Below, in pieces: positions 1-7,057 of a stretch of 8,792 nt of DNA; position 1 is the first letter of the stretch, and the number at the start of each line of letters is the position of its first letter. The stretch comes from Rickettsiales bacterium (lineage in GTDB: Bacteria; Pseudomonadota; Alphaproteobacteria; Rickettsiales; UBA1997): contig JAITAR010000090.1 of NCBI GenBank assembly GCA_031284025.1, positions 1-8,792 on the forward strand, written 5' to 3'. Position numbers and translations under genes: made by a program. The notes beneath the pieces were generated by a model. That model ran no database searches. It was not told the DNA's origin and was given only the letters and a program-made list of their open reading frames with translations.

Positions 1-382
1 CAAACTTGAGACGGGGAAAAAATACCCGATAGATGGTGATAGGGTATATGCGAAGATCGACGAGTATAACACATTCCATAGCTACGAGAAGAATTTTGAG
101 GGACACAGTAGATACGCAGACATTCAGCTGATGCTTTCGGGCGATGAGATTATAGAAGTTAAATTAAAAAGGGGAGACGAGAAAGAAGAGGTTCCCTATG
201 ATGAAAAAAAGGACATGTATAAAGTAAAAACCTATGACAGTGCTAGAATTCTGTTGAGAGAGAATGAGTTTGCTGTATTTTTTCCCCAGGATTTGCATAA
301 ACCATGTATAAGTACTTCCTATAGATCTGAGAAAGTCAGAAAACTTGTGATTAAAGTGTTAATTGATGATAAAAGGAAATAA
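1..382 (+). CDS. YhcH/YjgK/YiaL (NanQ-type) family protein, 5' truncated
   Basis: The frame is already open at base 2 and ends at TAA 380-382, so only the C-terminal ~126 residues are present and the start lies outside the window. Visible family features are IDGDRVYAKIDEY, then FEGHSRYADIQLMLSGDE with the metal-binding-type His, then VPYDEKKDMY, and near the end EFAVFFPQDLHKPCI. These match the YhcH/YjgK/YiaL cupin-like family (~150 residues). The characterised member YhcH/NanQ interconverts sialic acid anomers, and other members sit in sugar-catabolic operons, so a cytosolic sugar anomerase role is likely but the substrate cannot be read from sequence. The stop is one base before the ATG of the next gene, which argues for co-transcription with the two phosphatases downstream. 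An internal ATG at 131 would cut through the fold and is not the start. Confidence 0.88.
   Translation, partial: KLETGKKYPIDGDRVYAKIDEYNTFHSYEKNFEGHSRYADIQLMLSGDEIIEVKLKRGDEKEEVPYDEKKDMYKVKTYDSARILLRENEFAVFFPQDLHKPCISTSYRSEKVRKLVIKVLIDDKRK
373..378 (+). promoter_or_regulatory. ribosome binding site of the histidine phosphatase gene
   Basis: An AAGGAA stretch inside the end of the preceding gene lies about six bases before ATG 384. It favours 384 over the in-frame ATGs at 363 and 366, which would overlap the upstream gene. Confidence 0.6.
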
Positions 383-383
383 T

Positions 384-1025
384 ATGACTACAAAACTTAT
401 CATAGTTAGGCACGGTAATACCTTCGACAAAGGGCAGGTACCCGTTAGGGTTGGGTTGAGAACAGACATGTCTCTGTCGGCTAGTGGCAGAGAACAGGCT
501 GTTGTTCTAGGAAAGTATATGAAATTATCCGGGATAGATCCAGAAGCTGTATTTTCTAGTGAATTGAGAAGAACCTATGAGACAGCCGACATTGCTCTGA
601 AAGAAGTTGGAATAGATCGCAGAGTAGAAAGGCTCGCTATTTTTAACGAAGTGGACTATGGCGTGGATGAGGGGAAAACAGAAGAGGAGCTGGTTGGCAG
701 AATTGGCGAAAAAGCACTGGACCTGTGGAATACCGTGGGCATCGTGCCGGAGGGGTGGATTTTTGATGTGGATGTTACCATTGAGAATTGGAGAAAATTT
801 GCTTCCATGGTGGAAGATAGGTATATAGACAGGACTGTAATGGTTTTCACTAGCAACGGAATTGCGAGATTTGCTCCCTATATAACTGGAGATTTTGAAA
901 AGTTTTCGAAAAAGTTTGATATAAAGATTTCTACCGGTGCACTAGGCATCTTTGAGAAAACGAATGGGGAACAAAACTGGAGCGTAGTTAGTTGGAATCT
1001 AAAGCCGAGTAATCACCTAGTGTGA
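384..1025 (+). CDS. Histidine phosphatase family protein, atypical second catalytic site
   Basis: A 213-residue protein starting MTTKLIIVRHGNT. The RHG motif at residues 9-11 carries the phospho-accepting His10 of the phosphoglycerate mutase/acid phosphatase superfamily. The supporting substrate-pocket segment SSELRRTYETA follows, then NEVDYG, whose Glu may be the proton donor. The second catalytic His, normally in a 'SHG' motif, is replaced: the segment reads VFTSNGIARF with Asn158. From memory, alphaproteobacterial relatives share this TSNGI form, so it is probably a subfamily trait and not a mutation. Substrate unknown; a small phosphorylated metabolite is likely. ATG 384 was chosen because it has a ribosome binding site and places the RHG strand at the usual distance from the N terminus. 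It sits between a sugar-anomerase-like gene and an HAD phosphatase, suggesting a sugar-phosphate pathway. Confidence 0.85.
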   Translation: MTTKLIIVRHGNTFDKGQVPVRVGLRTDMSLSASGREQAVVLGKYMKLSGIDPEAVFSSELRRTYETADIALKEVGIDRRVERLAIFNEVDYGVDEGKTEEELVGRIGEKALDLWNTVGIVPEGWIFDVDVTIENWRKFASMVEDRYIDRTVMVFTSNGIARFAPYITGDFEKFSKKFDIKISTGALGIFEKTNGEQNWSVVSWNLKPSNHLV

Positions 1026-1071
1026 GTTCTTGGGGAATAGTTTAGTTTTTATTTGATTAACTTTGATTTTT

Positions 1072-1076
1072 AGGAG
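1072..1076 (+). promoter_or_regulatory. strong Shine-Dalgarno of the HAD phosphatase gene
   Basis: AGGAG ends seven bases before ATG 1084. This is among the best ribosome binding sites in the window and fixes the start at 1084, not at the in-frame TTG at 1063, which lies upstream of the site. Confidence 0.75.
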
Positions 1077-1083
1077 ACAGAGT

Positions 1084-2184
1084 ATGCCTAGCGTAACTAT
1101 GGACAGGCCGATTATATACAAGAATTTGCAGAAAGTTTCGGAGAGTGCGGAAGTTTTAATTCTTGATGCCTATGGAGTGTTCTATGATAGTAAAGGGTTG
1201 TACGAAAATTCTGGGGAGCTTATGCGTGATATGAAGTCAGACGGTAAGCTAGTATATGTACTATCAAACAACATCCAGCTGTCAGAGGATGCTGTGGCGA
1301 ACTACGAAAAAAAGGGACTACGCAAAGGTGAGCACTACGATGAATTTTTCACTTCGGGAAGCTTCACTAGCGGTATTCTAAAAAAATCTCAGCTGGTCTT
1401 TAAAAAAATAAGCAATCCAAAAAATGTCTATATATTTGGTAATCCAAATAGAAAGATATTTGAAGGAACTAGATACATTGTTGTAGATAAAATCGAGGAC
1501 GCTCATTTTGTATATATATCAGTACCGCAACTCACCGAAGAGCAATACAAAAACTATCCTCATAAAGAACATTTGAAAGAAAGTAAAAGCAATTTTTTTG
1601 GAACCGGCGGCAGAAGGTGGGATAGTATCACCGTAGATCCTTTTATGTTGCAGCTGGAGAATTTTAAAAAGAGAAATCTGCCAATTTTGGTGGCAAATCC
1701 GGATTTGGTTTCTGAAGAATTCGAAAAGGGTAGCGATGAAAGTAATTTTGTAATCAGACAGGGCTCCATAGCGGAAGCCTACAGAAAAATTGGAGGTGAA
1801 GTTGTAGAGTTCGGTAAACCCCACAGAGAAATATATGATCTCGTATTCAAAGACATCGAGAAAAGAGGCCGTGCCGTCAAGAAAAACAAAATATTTATGG
1901 TAGGGGACACAATTAGAACGGATATAAAAGGAGCTAAAAATGCTGGCATAATGTCAGTCCTGTGCACGGAAACAGGAGTTACTGCTAACGAAGTCAAGAA
2001 GCGAATTACGAATTTACAAAAGAATAAAGATAAGCTTGCTGTTCAGGCTATGAAAATGGAAGAAATCAAAAAAGTTATTCTAATGGATTTGCAGAATGAA
2101 AATGATTGTGTGGCAGATTATCTGATAGAGGGAATTTCTAGGGATTACACTGCAAAAACAACTTCCAGCAAAAATATGAAATGA
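1084..2184 (+). CDS. HAD-IIA family phosphatase (TIGR01459-like)
   Basis: A 366-residue haloacid-dehalogenase-type hydrolase. Motif I is LILDAYGVFYDS with nucleophile Asp28; the usual second Asp (D+2) is Tyr30, as in the DxWG form of the HAD-IIA 'hyp4' subfamily. Motif II is the VYVLSNN stretch (about residues 56-62). Motif III is Lys245 in EFGKPH. Motif IV is GDTIRTDI with Asp275 and Asp280 for Mg2+. The order and spacing fit a C2-capped HAD-IIA enzyme, the group of NagD and phosphoglycolate phosphatase. It is longer than typical ~290-residue members, because of a lysine-rich cap insertion around residues 125-190 and a C-terminal extension of about 50 residues. It follows the histidine phosphatase after 58 bases and is probably in the same transcript. 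Loss of the D+2 acid/base makes strong phosphatase activity uncertain. The substrate is not known. Confidence 0.8.
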   Translation: MPSVTMDRPIIYKNLQKVSESAEVLILDAYGVFYDSKGLYENSGELMRDMKSDGKLVYVLSNNIQLSEDAVANYEKKGLRKGEHYDEFFTSGSFTSGILKKSQLVFKKISNPKNVYIFGNPNRKIFEGTRYIVVDKIEDAHFVYISVPQLTEEQYKNYPHKEHLKESKSNFFGTGGRRWDSITVDPFMLQLENFKKRNLPILVANPDLVSEEFEKGSDESNFVIRQGSIAEAYRKIGGEVVEFGKPHREIYDLVFKDIEKRGRAVKKNKIFMVGDTIRTDIKGAKNAGIMSVLCTETGVTANEVKKRITNLQKNKDKLAVQAMKMEEIKKVILMDLQNENDCVADYLIEGISRDYTAKTTSSKNMK

Positions 2185-2195
2185 AACTTAGAAAT

Positions 2196-2585
2196 TCAAA
2201 TCAATCCATTCTGCTGTTGAGTTTGCGCTAGGGTGGTAGCCTGTTTTCCGCTATCTCTTTTAGATTCGTCTCGATTGTTTATCAGTGTTTCTATGTAGTC
2301 TTTCATGACATCTATATCTATTTCTTCAATATCCTCGTAGGAGCCGTCGTCGTCAACTTCGAGGCAGGCCAGTCTAACTAGTAAATTACCAAGTTTGCAT
2401 ACAGTTGACACAACATCTTCTCTGTCCTCTGGAGAAAGATCCGGCAGTTCTCCACGATTGTCACAGATTTCTCCACCATTTGTACCGCCTATCCTTTTTT
2501 CCAGTGAATTTATAACTATACCGATGATTCTTTTAATTTTTTTAAACTCATTAGCGGATTGTTCATCTATACGAATTTTTTTCAT
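2196..2585 (-). CDS. Hypothetical acidic protein downstream of a tail-terminator gene
   Basis: A 129-residue protein that I do not recognise. It begins with a basic helical segment (MKKIRIDEQSANEFKKIKRI), has a central SPEDREDVVS stretch followed by the leucine-rich helix CKLGNLLVRLACLE, then an acidic run (EVDDDGSYEDIEEIDID), and ends in a polar Gln-rich tail. It is predicted to be cytosolic: no signal peptide or membrane segment is seen. It lies 25 bases downstream of the DUF3168 gene on the same strand and probably shares its transcript. This context and the helical, acidic composition make a small phage/GTA component (for example a small-terminase-like or tail-assembly protein) possible, but that is speculation. 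ATG 2585 has only a weak distant purine stretch before it. The 3' end is 11 bases from the convergent HAD gene, with no clear terminator between them. Confidence 0.6.
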   Translation of the reverse strand: MKKIRIDEQSANEFKKIKRIIGIVINSLEKRIGGTNGGEICDNRGELPDLSPEDREDVVSTVCKLGNLLVRLACLEVDDDGSYEDIEEIDIDVMKDYIETLINNRDESKRDSGKQATTLAQTQQQNGLI

Positions 2586-2610
2586 GTCGCATAATTTTGA
2601 ACCTATTTTG

Positions 2611-3012
2611 CTAAAAAGTTTGCTTAGCTAACAATTTAACGTTTAGGGTATTGTTCCAAACTGAGTTAATTTCATTATATAGCTTTAGCTCGTTGCCAGT
2701 AATAGAAACTTCGGTTATACTGAAATCTTCGAAACTAACATTAAAAAGTTCGTTGATTGCTTTGTGAACGTCATCAGTTATGTTGAGAACTGGTAGATTA
2801 TTTTCGTTTTTATCGAAAATCCTGATTTTTGCTTTTACCTCGATAAGATTATAGTTGAAGCTACGACTAATCTCATACTCATCGAAGGATAGCAATATGT
2901 AGGGAAAATCTATGTTTCTATTTGGGCAGGAGTATATATTTACACTCTCGCTAAAATCTATATTTACCAGCTGACTGTAAACAAGCCGCTGTATATTTTG
3001 TATTATATTCAA
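2611..3012 (-). CDS. DUF3168 family tail terminator/completion protein (GTA or prophage type)
   Basis: A 133-residue protein, the usual DUF3168 length (~120-135). It shows the expected plan: an N-terminal helix (IIQNIQRLVYSQL), a short strand region with 'NRNIDFPYILLSFDEYE' matching the family's 'PYv.l.e.e' core, an alternating strand VKAKIRIFD, the helix ITDDVHKAINELF, and a closing Trp-containing strand VWNNTLNVKLLAK. Members terminate the tail tube at the head-tail junction in siphophages and in the alphaproteobacterial gene transfer agent. No capsid, portal, tail-tube or tape-measure gene is seen nearby, so it is an orphan here. Alphaproteobacterial GTA genes are known to be scattered in some Rickettsiales. 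The start is odd: the frame has no ATG near the N terminus, and TTG at 3012 lacks a Shine-Dalgarno, so the boundary is uncertain. It may be weakly expressed or decaying. Confidence 0.62.
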   Translation of the reverse strand: MNIIQNIQRLVYSQLVNIDFSESVNIYSCPNRNIDFPYILLSFDEYEISRSFNYNLIEVKAKIRIFDKNENNLPVLNITDDVHKAINELFNVSFEDFSITEVSITGNELKLYNEINSVWNNTLNVKLLAKQTF

Positions 3013-3122
3013 ATTAGTAGCATTGTTTTTTGTATAGTAGAAAAAATTTCTCGCAGAGGAAGTATTTAATATTAAAATAATTATATTAATTATATCGATA
3101 CAAAATTCACATATATAACAAA
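3013..3122. promoter_or_regulatory. divergent AT-rich intergenic region
   Basis: These 110 bases separate the minus-strand DUF3168 gene from the plus-strand TMEM43-like gene and must hold promoters for both. The interval 3061-3122 is almost entirely A/T, with several TATA-like hexamers, so no single -10 box can be singled out. No Shine-Dalgarno precedes ATG 3123. Confidence 0.4.
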
Positions 3123-4235
3123 ATGAAAAAATTACTTTCCCTAATTTTTTTATATTTTTCTATGACAGCCATAGTATTTACGGCAATGACTATGAAAGGT
3201 AGGTTAAAAAAACTGTTAGATTTAGATAGGAACGTATCAAAATCTGCATTTATCTATGATAGGATCAATAACAAAATTAATTTCAAAGACCAACCCATTA
3301 AGGTTGAAATCAACGGAATTTTCGCCCTTAGAAAAAATGTACAGATGTACCAATGGTTTGAAATTAAGGGAAGAGTTGATAGGAGATCCAAATATATCTA
3401 CAGCTACAGTAAAAAATGGAGCAGTAGTTTTATCGATTCCAGAAAATTCCAGGATAAAACTAAAAACAACTATGTTGGTAACATAAAGGCATACACGAGC
3501 AAAGTGATTCCAGTCGGAGATATTGTTACAAAACAAGGCTATACGATTGCCAAAAAATATTTTAGAGGAAAAATATCCTACAAAAAATATGAATTCAAAA
3601 ATCCAAAAATTGTATACATGGGTTTCAAAATCAAAAAAAATAATGTACCAAAGTACAGACAAGATAAAAACTATTATGATCTAGATTCATATGTAGCTGC
3701 CATAAATAAAAAAAAGGTAAAGAAAGCATGTGATGAGTTCAGAGTTATTAACGGAAATACGCTATATAGTGGGGAAAATTTTTCAAATCCAAAAGTTGGA
3801 GACATTAGAATAGACTACGATGTAGCTATACCAAACAAAGTATTTCTTGTTGGCAAAATTTACAAAAAAAAGAAGTTAGTTCCCTGTGATAATATGATAA
3901 AAATAGATCCAAAGGCGGCATACACTAAAAACAAATTTCTACGTGTCCACAGAATGCGTTTTTCTGTTGAAATAGTCCTATTTTGTGTGGTGCTGATAAC
4001 GCTATTCCATCTAACTTTTAAAAATATCTCAAGAAATTTCAGAAGAGAATTTCTACGGCTAATTCCTATTCTAGAAAATTATTTTTCCTTCAAAAAAATA
4101 CCGCATATTGAATTTATAATTTTTCTACTAACTATTGCCATGGTCCTGGATAATACTAAAATCTATCCTCTCGCGATTGCAGCTATGCTGCTATTTGCCT
4201 ATTTTCTAAGGTTCATTGCCATATTCAGCAAATAA
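3123..4235 (+). CDS. TMEM43 (LUMA) family membrane protein
   Basis: A 370-residue membrane protein. One N-terminal hydrophobic helix (about 4-22) is followed by a large soluble domain (about 25-278) and three C-terminal helices (about 281-299, 330-346, 348-368). This 1+3 arrangement is the known TMEM43 topology. Family signatures are VQMYQWFEIK near residues 73-82, then YSYSKKWSSSFIDSRKF (to 109), and NPKVGDIRIDYDV (222-234) followed by VFLVGKIYKKKKLVPC. TMEM43 homologues occur in eukaryotes (inner nuclear membrane/ER) and in scattered bacteria, where the role is unknown. The soluble domain would face the periplasm if the first helix is an uncleaved anchor. It is unusually rich in Lys and Tyr, and its DNA is more A-rich than the neighbouring operon at 1-2184, which may signal a different history. 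It is monocistronic in this window. Confidence 0.75.
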   Translation: MKKLLSLIFLYFSMTAIVFTAMTMKGRLKKLLDLDRNVSKSAFIYDRINNKINFKDQPIKVEINGIFALRKNVQMYQWFEIKGRVDRRSKYIYSYSKKWSSSFIDSRKFQDKTKNNYVGNIKAYTSKVIPVGDIVTKQGYTIAKKYFRGKISYKKYEFKNPKIVYMGFKIKKNNVPKYRQDKNYYDLDSYVAAINKKKVKKACDEFRVINGNTLYSGENFSNPKVGDIRIDYDVAIPNKVFLVGKIYKKKKLVPCDNMIKIDPKAAYTKNKFLRVHRMRFSVEIVLFCVVLITLFHLTFKNISRNFRREFLRLIPILENYFSFKKIPHIEFIIFLLTIAMVLDNTKIYPLAIAAMLLFAYFLRFIAIFSK

Positions 4236-4247
4236 TACGAGATCTAT

Positions 4248-5582
4248 CTAGTCTATTTTTTTATATTCGTCTATGAATATCTTTGCAGTTATATCCCAAC
4301 TAAATAGTTTGGATCTTTCTAAACCTTTTGCTATAAAAGTATTACGAGCTTCCATGTCGAAGTAAATCTTTCTGAGAGCTCTTAAAAATTCGTCTTTGTT
4401 ATTTGGATCCACTCCAATGGCGGAATCGCCGTAAACTTCCGGCATCGATGAGGTATTAGACGATATAACCGGAATCCCGCATTGCATTGCTTCCAGTATT
4501 GGCAATCCAAACCCCTCGTAGAAACTTAAAAAAGCGAAACAGAAGGCTTTGTTGTAGACAATGTTTATGTCATTTTTATCTATATATCCGGTAGTAATAA
4601 TCCTGGTTTGAAGCTTCTTACTTCTGGTTTTCAAAAGTGTGAGTCTTGCATCACTCGTCCCATAGGGTCCGGCCAAAACTAGACATAGATCATTTATAAT
4701 ACTATTACTTTTTAGAAAATCATCAAAGCCAACAATCAGAGATCGTAGATTTTTTCTCAGATCCAGAGCGCAGATGCTTAAAATGTACTTTCTATCAGTT
4801 GGGATGCCATACCTACTCAGAGTTTCGTTTGTCCTAGTCACATCCTCATTTTCAATCCTATAAAATTGCTTTTTATTTGCCGCTAGTGGAGCGACTATGA
4901 TTCTATTATCCCTATATTTTGGGAAAAATCTTAAAAACTCCTCTCTAGTATAGCTGGAATTACAGAAAAAAATAACATTTTCATCCAAATTTTTAAATAT
5001 GTTTAAAAAATTACGTCTGCTAATACTTTCTATTTTTATTTTCCCAAAATTATCTATAAGCGGGATGGCGTCATGGACTAGAATACATTTTTTCTTAATT
5101 TTAGGATTCTTCATGATAGAATCTGGTATTCTATAGAACATAGATTGGTAAACATCAAATTTAATCAAAATTGGTTTTACTATCACAAAATCAAACACTT
5201 TTTTTAATTTAACCAATATTGTGAAAAATATGTAGCAGACAAAATTAACTAAACTTTTTAGACCTCGAGAATTCCTCTTCCGTTTACGAAATTTAATTCG
5301 ATTGGCAACTATGTAGGTGAAAAATTTATTTTCATACTTTTCAGTTATACATTCAAAATTTTTGAAAACCGGCTCTTCTTTACATAATTGTTTATACAAA
5401 TCGGTAGAAAATCTATTAGTTATGAACGTAATTTGTAAATCCTTATTGGCTATAAATTCCTTTATTAAGTTACAGGCAGTCCAGTATATCCCTCTTTTGT
5501 TGTTCTTTTCGGTAATGCTAACGAGCATAGCGTCTATGTCTATCAACACCCTCACTATTGATTTTTTACTCTTAGTCGTCAT
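4248..5582 (-). CDS. Glycosyltransferase family 4 (GT-B), probable mannosyltransferase
   Basis: A 444-residue GT-B enzyme. The N-terminal Rossmann half opens with VRVLIDIDAMLV and contains VHDAIPL and the NSSYTREEF turn typical of GT4 O-antigen transferases. The C-terminal half has the 'ALDLRKNLRSLI' segment, LVLAGPYG, a TGYIDKNDI turn, and the donor-binding EX7E motif EGFGLPILE with Glu356 and Glu364, followed by CGIPVISSNTSSMPEVYGDSA. It would act at the cytosolic face of the inner membrane on a lipid-linked glycan. The divergent GDP-mannose pyrophosphorylase suggests GDP-mannose as donor; the acceptor is unknown. A basic, partly hydrophobic segment around residues 95-140 could attach it to the membrane. 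ATG 5582 is preferred; TTG 5603 would add seven residues, and neither has a clear Shine-Dalgarno. Its 3' end converges on the TMEM43-like gene with a 12-base gap. Confidence 0.9.
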   Translation of the reverse strand: MTTKSKKSIVRVLIDIDAMLVSITEKNNKRGIYWTACNLIKEFIANKDLQITFITNRFSTDLYKQLCKEEPVFKNFECITEKYENKFFTYIVANRIKFRKRKRNSRGLKSLVNFVCYIFFTILVKLKKVFDFVIVKPILIKFDVYQSMFYRIPDSIMKNPKIKKKCILVHDAIPLIDNFGKIKIESISRRNFLNIFKNLDENVIFFCNSSYTREEFLRFFPKYRDNRIIVAPLAANKKQFYRIENEDVTRTNETLSRYGIPTDRKYILSICALDLRKNLRSLIVGFDDFLKSNSIINDLCLVLAGPYGTSDARLTLLKTRSKKLQTRIITTGYIDKNDINIVYNKAFCFAFLSFYEGFGLPILEAMQCGIPVISSNTSSMPEVYGDSAIGVDPNNKDEFLRALRKIYFDMEARNTFIAKGLERSKLFSWDITAKIFIDEYKKID

Positions 5583-5654
5583 AGTACGAACGTTATCTTG
5601 CAAAATATGGTATGTCAGTATAACTTAATTTTTTAAAAATACAACTGTATAACT
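5583..5654. promoter_or_regulatory. divergent promoter region between glycosyltransferase and ManC genes
   Basis: This 72-base AT-rich spacer separates the two divergent glycan genes. On the plus strand TATAAC at 5619-5624 is one mismatch from a -10 box, with TTGCAA at 5598-5603 as a poor -35 at only 15-base spacing. A second TATAAC at 5648-5653 abuts the ManC start and is too close to act alone. The assignment is tentative. Confidence 0.3.
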
Positions 5655-6731
5655 ATGATAGTACCCATAATATTATCAGGAGGGAATGGCACAAGGTTGT
5701 GGCCATTATCCAGAAAACGAAAACCAAAACAATTTATAGAATTACTGAATAGCAACACTCTTTTCACCGAGACTGTTAATAGATTTAAGAACGGCACGGC
5801 ATTTTTGGAACCAATTGTATTAGGTAACGTAGCCCACCGAGAATATCTTGAAAAAGAGATGATAAAAAATGGCATTAGCAGTTGTCTGCTAGTGCTAGAG
5901 CCGGAGGCGCGTAATACCGCGGCAGCCATAGCAAATATTACAGAATTCATGAATAATATTGGTAAAGGTGATGCTGTAGTTGTCTTTGTGCCATCAGATG
6001 CCTATCTGGACGATGCTAATCAGTTTGTGGAATATCTTCTAGAGGGTGAGTTATTAGCTATGGACAATAAACTAGTATGTTTTGGCATAAAACCAACCTA
6101 TCCGGAAACTGGCTATGGATATCTAAAAACCAAAGGAAAACTATGGGGCAATTTCTACGAGGCAGATAAATTTGTGGAAAAACCGAATCTTAAAACCGCC
6201 ATAGATTTTATAAAGGATGGTAAGTACTTCTGGAACTCAGGCATATTCATGTGCAAAATATCCGTATTACTGAAATTATTTCAACAACATTGTCCAGATA
6301 TCTATAATATTGCAAAGCTGACCATTAGGAATTCGAAATATGAGAAAAATATTCTCTGTCTAGATAAAGAGTATTTTTCAAAGTGCACGGACATATCTTT
6401 TGACTACGCCATAGCAGAAAAATTAACTAGCGAACAACTTGCGGTGATATCTATGAATCTACTTTGGAGTGATGTAGGTAGCTACAACTCTCTATTCACC
6501 ATAAACCCAAACAAAACTCCAGAGAATAACATCGTATCGGGCAGTGCGATACTGAACGATGTAAATAATTGTTACCTTAGGTCAAGGGACAAAATAATAT
6601 GCTGCTCCGGTATAGAAGATTTGGTTATTGTGGAAGAAGCTGACACGATCTTGGTTATGAAAAAAAGTAGATCCCAGAACATAAAGAATCTCGTAGATTC
6701 CATCAGAAAACAGAGGCCAGATATTCTCTAG
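5655..6731 (+). CDS. manC: Mannose-1-phosphate guanylyltransferase, short form
   Basis: A 358-residue nucleotidyltransferase making GDP-mannose from mannose-1-phosphate and GTP in the cytosol. The diagnostic signature is GGNGTRLWPLSRKRKPKQF at residues 9-27 (pyrophosphorylase loop with Arg14 and Lys25). Further family motifs are FVPSDAYL, the GYGYLKT region, FVEKP (173-177), WNSGIF (193-198) and LWSDVGSYNSL. It ends after the nucleotidyltransferase and short beta-helix region and lacks the C-terminal cupin phosphomannose isomerase domain of bifunctional ManC/AlgA (~470 residues). An isomerase must therefore be encoded elsewhere, and none is seen here. ATG 5655 puts the first strand directly at the N terminus, as usual; no Shine-Dalgarno is visible. 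It is divergent from the GT4 gene, so supply and use of GDP-mannose may be co-regulated. Confidence 0.92.
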   Translation: MIVPIILSGGNGTRLWPLSRKRKPKQFIELLNSNTLFTETVNRFKNGTAFLEPIVLGNVAHREYLEKEMIKNGISSCLLVLEPEARNTAAAIANITEFMNNIGKGDAVVVFVPSDAYLDDANQFVEYLLEGELLAMDNKLVCFGIKPTYPETGYGYLKTKGKLWGNFYEADKFVEKPNLKTAIDFIKDGKYFWNSGIFMCKISVLLKLFQQHCPDIYNIAKLTIRNSKYEKNILCLDKEYFSKCTDISFDYAIAEKLTSEQLAVISMNLLWSDVGSYNSLFTINPNKTPENNIVSGSAILNDVNNCYLRSRDKIICCSGIEDLVIVEEADTILVMKKSRSQNIKNLVDSIRKQRPDIL

Positions 6732-6747
6732 ACCACACAAAATCTGC

Positions 6748-6788
6748 AACAGTTATTGCATAGCTAAACAACCATCAAGATAGCTGTT
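6748..6788. terminator. possible bidirectional terminator hairpin
   Basis: AACAGTTAT (6748-6756) can pair with ATAGCTGTT (6780-6788), giving a nine-pair stem with one G-T wobble and a loop of 23 bases. It lies between the convergent ManC gene and a minus-strand membrane-protein gene and touches the latter's stop codon. The loop is long and neither side has a good T tract, so function is uncertain. Confidence 0.3.
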
Positions 6789-7057
6789 CAAAACTTGACG
6801 ACTTCTTTGATCCCACTTAAGTAGTCCGCTGCTTTCGTAGAATAGTTTTCGAAGGTTTTCTTTATCTCCTTAAAACCGTCACCATTTGCTATGTAGAAAA
6901 ATCCAACAATTACAACCAGGATCATCAGTGGGAAAATCAATTTTCTGATGAAACCTACCACATGTAGAGAAGTTATTATAAGTCTAGGATCCATATCACA
7001 AACACTGTAGTCCAACGTGAAATCTATTATAGGTAAAATAAAATAAAAAACAATCAT
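6788..7057 (-). CDS. Hypothetical small membrane protein (89 residues)
   Basis: I do not recognise a family. A short hydrophobic N terminus (MIVFYFILPIIDF) is followed by a polar stretch (DYSVCDMDPR), a long hydrophobic run around residues 34-58 (GFIRKLIFPLMILVVIVGFFYIAN), and a charged amphipathic C-terminal tail (FKEIKKTFENYSTKAADYL). One firm transmembrane helix and perhaps a second N-terminal one are predicted. Size and composition resemble many small secretion-system or pilin-like subunits, but no VirB2/TrbC signature is apparent. ATG 7057 lacks a clear Shine-Dalgarno. The nearest same-strand feature upstream is the tRNA-Ser, and beyond it another small membrane protein. Coding status rests on length and a sensible membrane-protein composition. 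Confidence 0.55.
   Translation of the reverse strand: MIVFYFILPIIDFTLDYSVCDMDPRLIITSLHVVGFIRKLIFPLMILVVIVGFFYIANGDGFKEIKKTFENYSTKAADYLSGIKEVVKF

Noticed and set aside
1519..1997. Minus-strand open frames of 69-101 codons inside the HAD gene
   Set aside because: They lie antisense to a gene with all HAD motifs and a strong ribosome binding site, and their translations have no recognisable features.
3237..3662. Minus-strand 141-codon open frame, Phe-rich and seemingly membrane-like
   Set aside because: It is the antisense of the Lys-rich TMEM43 gene: AAA codons read as TTT give false Phe richness.
4236..4262. Possible terminator between the convergent TMEM43-like and glycosyltransferase genes
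   Set aside because: A plus-strand T run is present, but only a four-base AGAT/ATCT pairing precedes it, too weak to call an intrinsic terminator.
6788..7057. VirB2/TrbC pilin identity for the 89-residue membrane protein
   Set aside because: Size and hydrophobicity are suggestive, but the paired hydrophobic helices and cleaved signal of VirB2 are not evident and no other T4SS gene is nearby.
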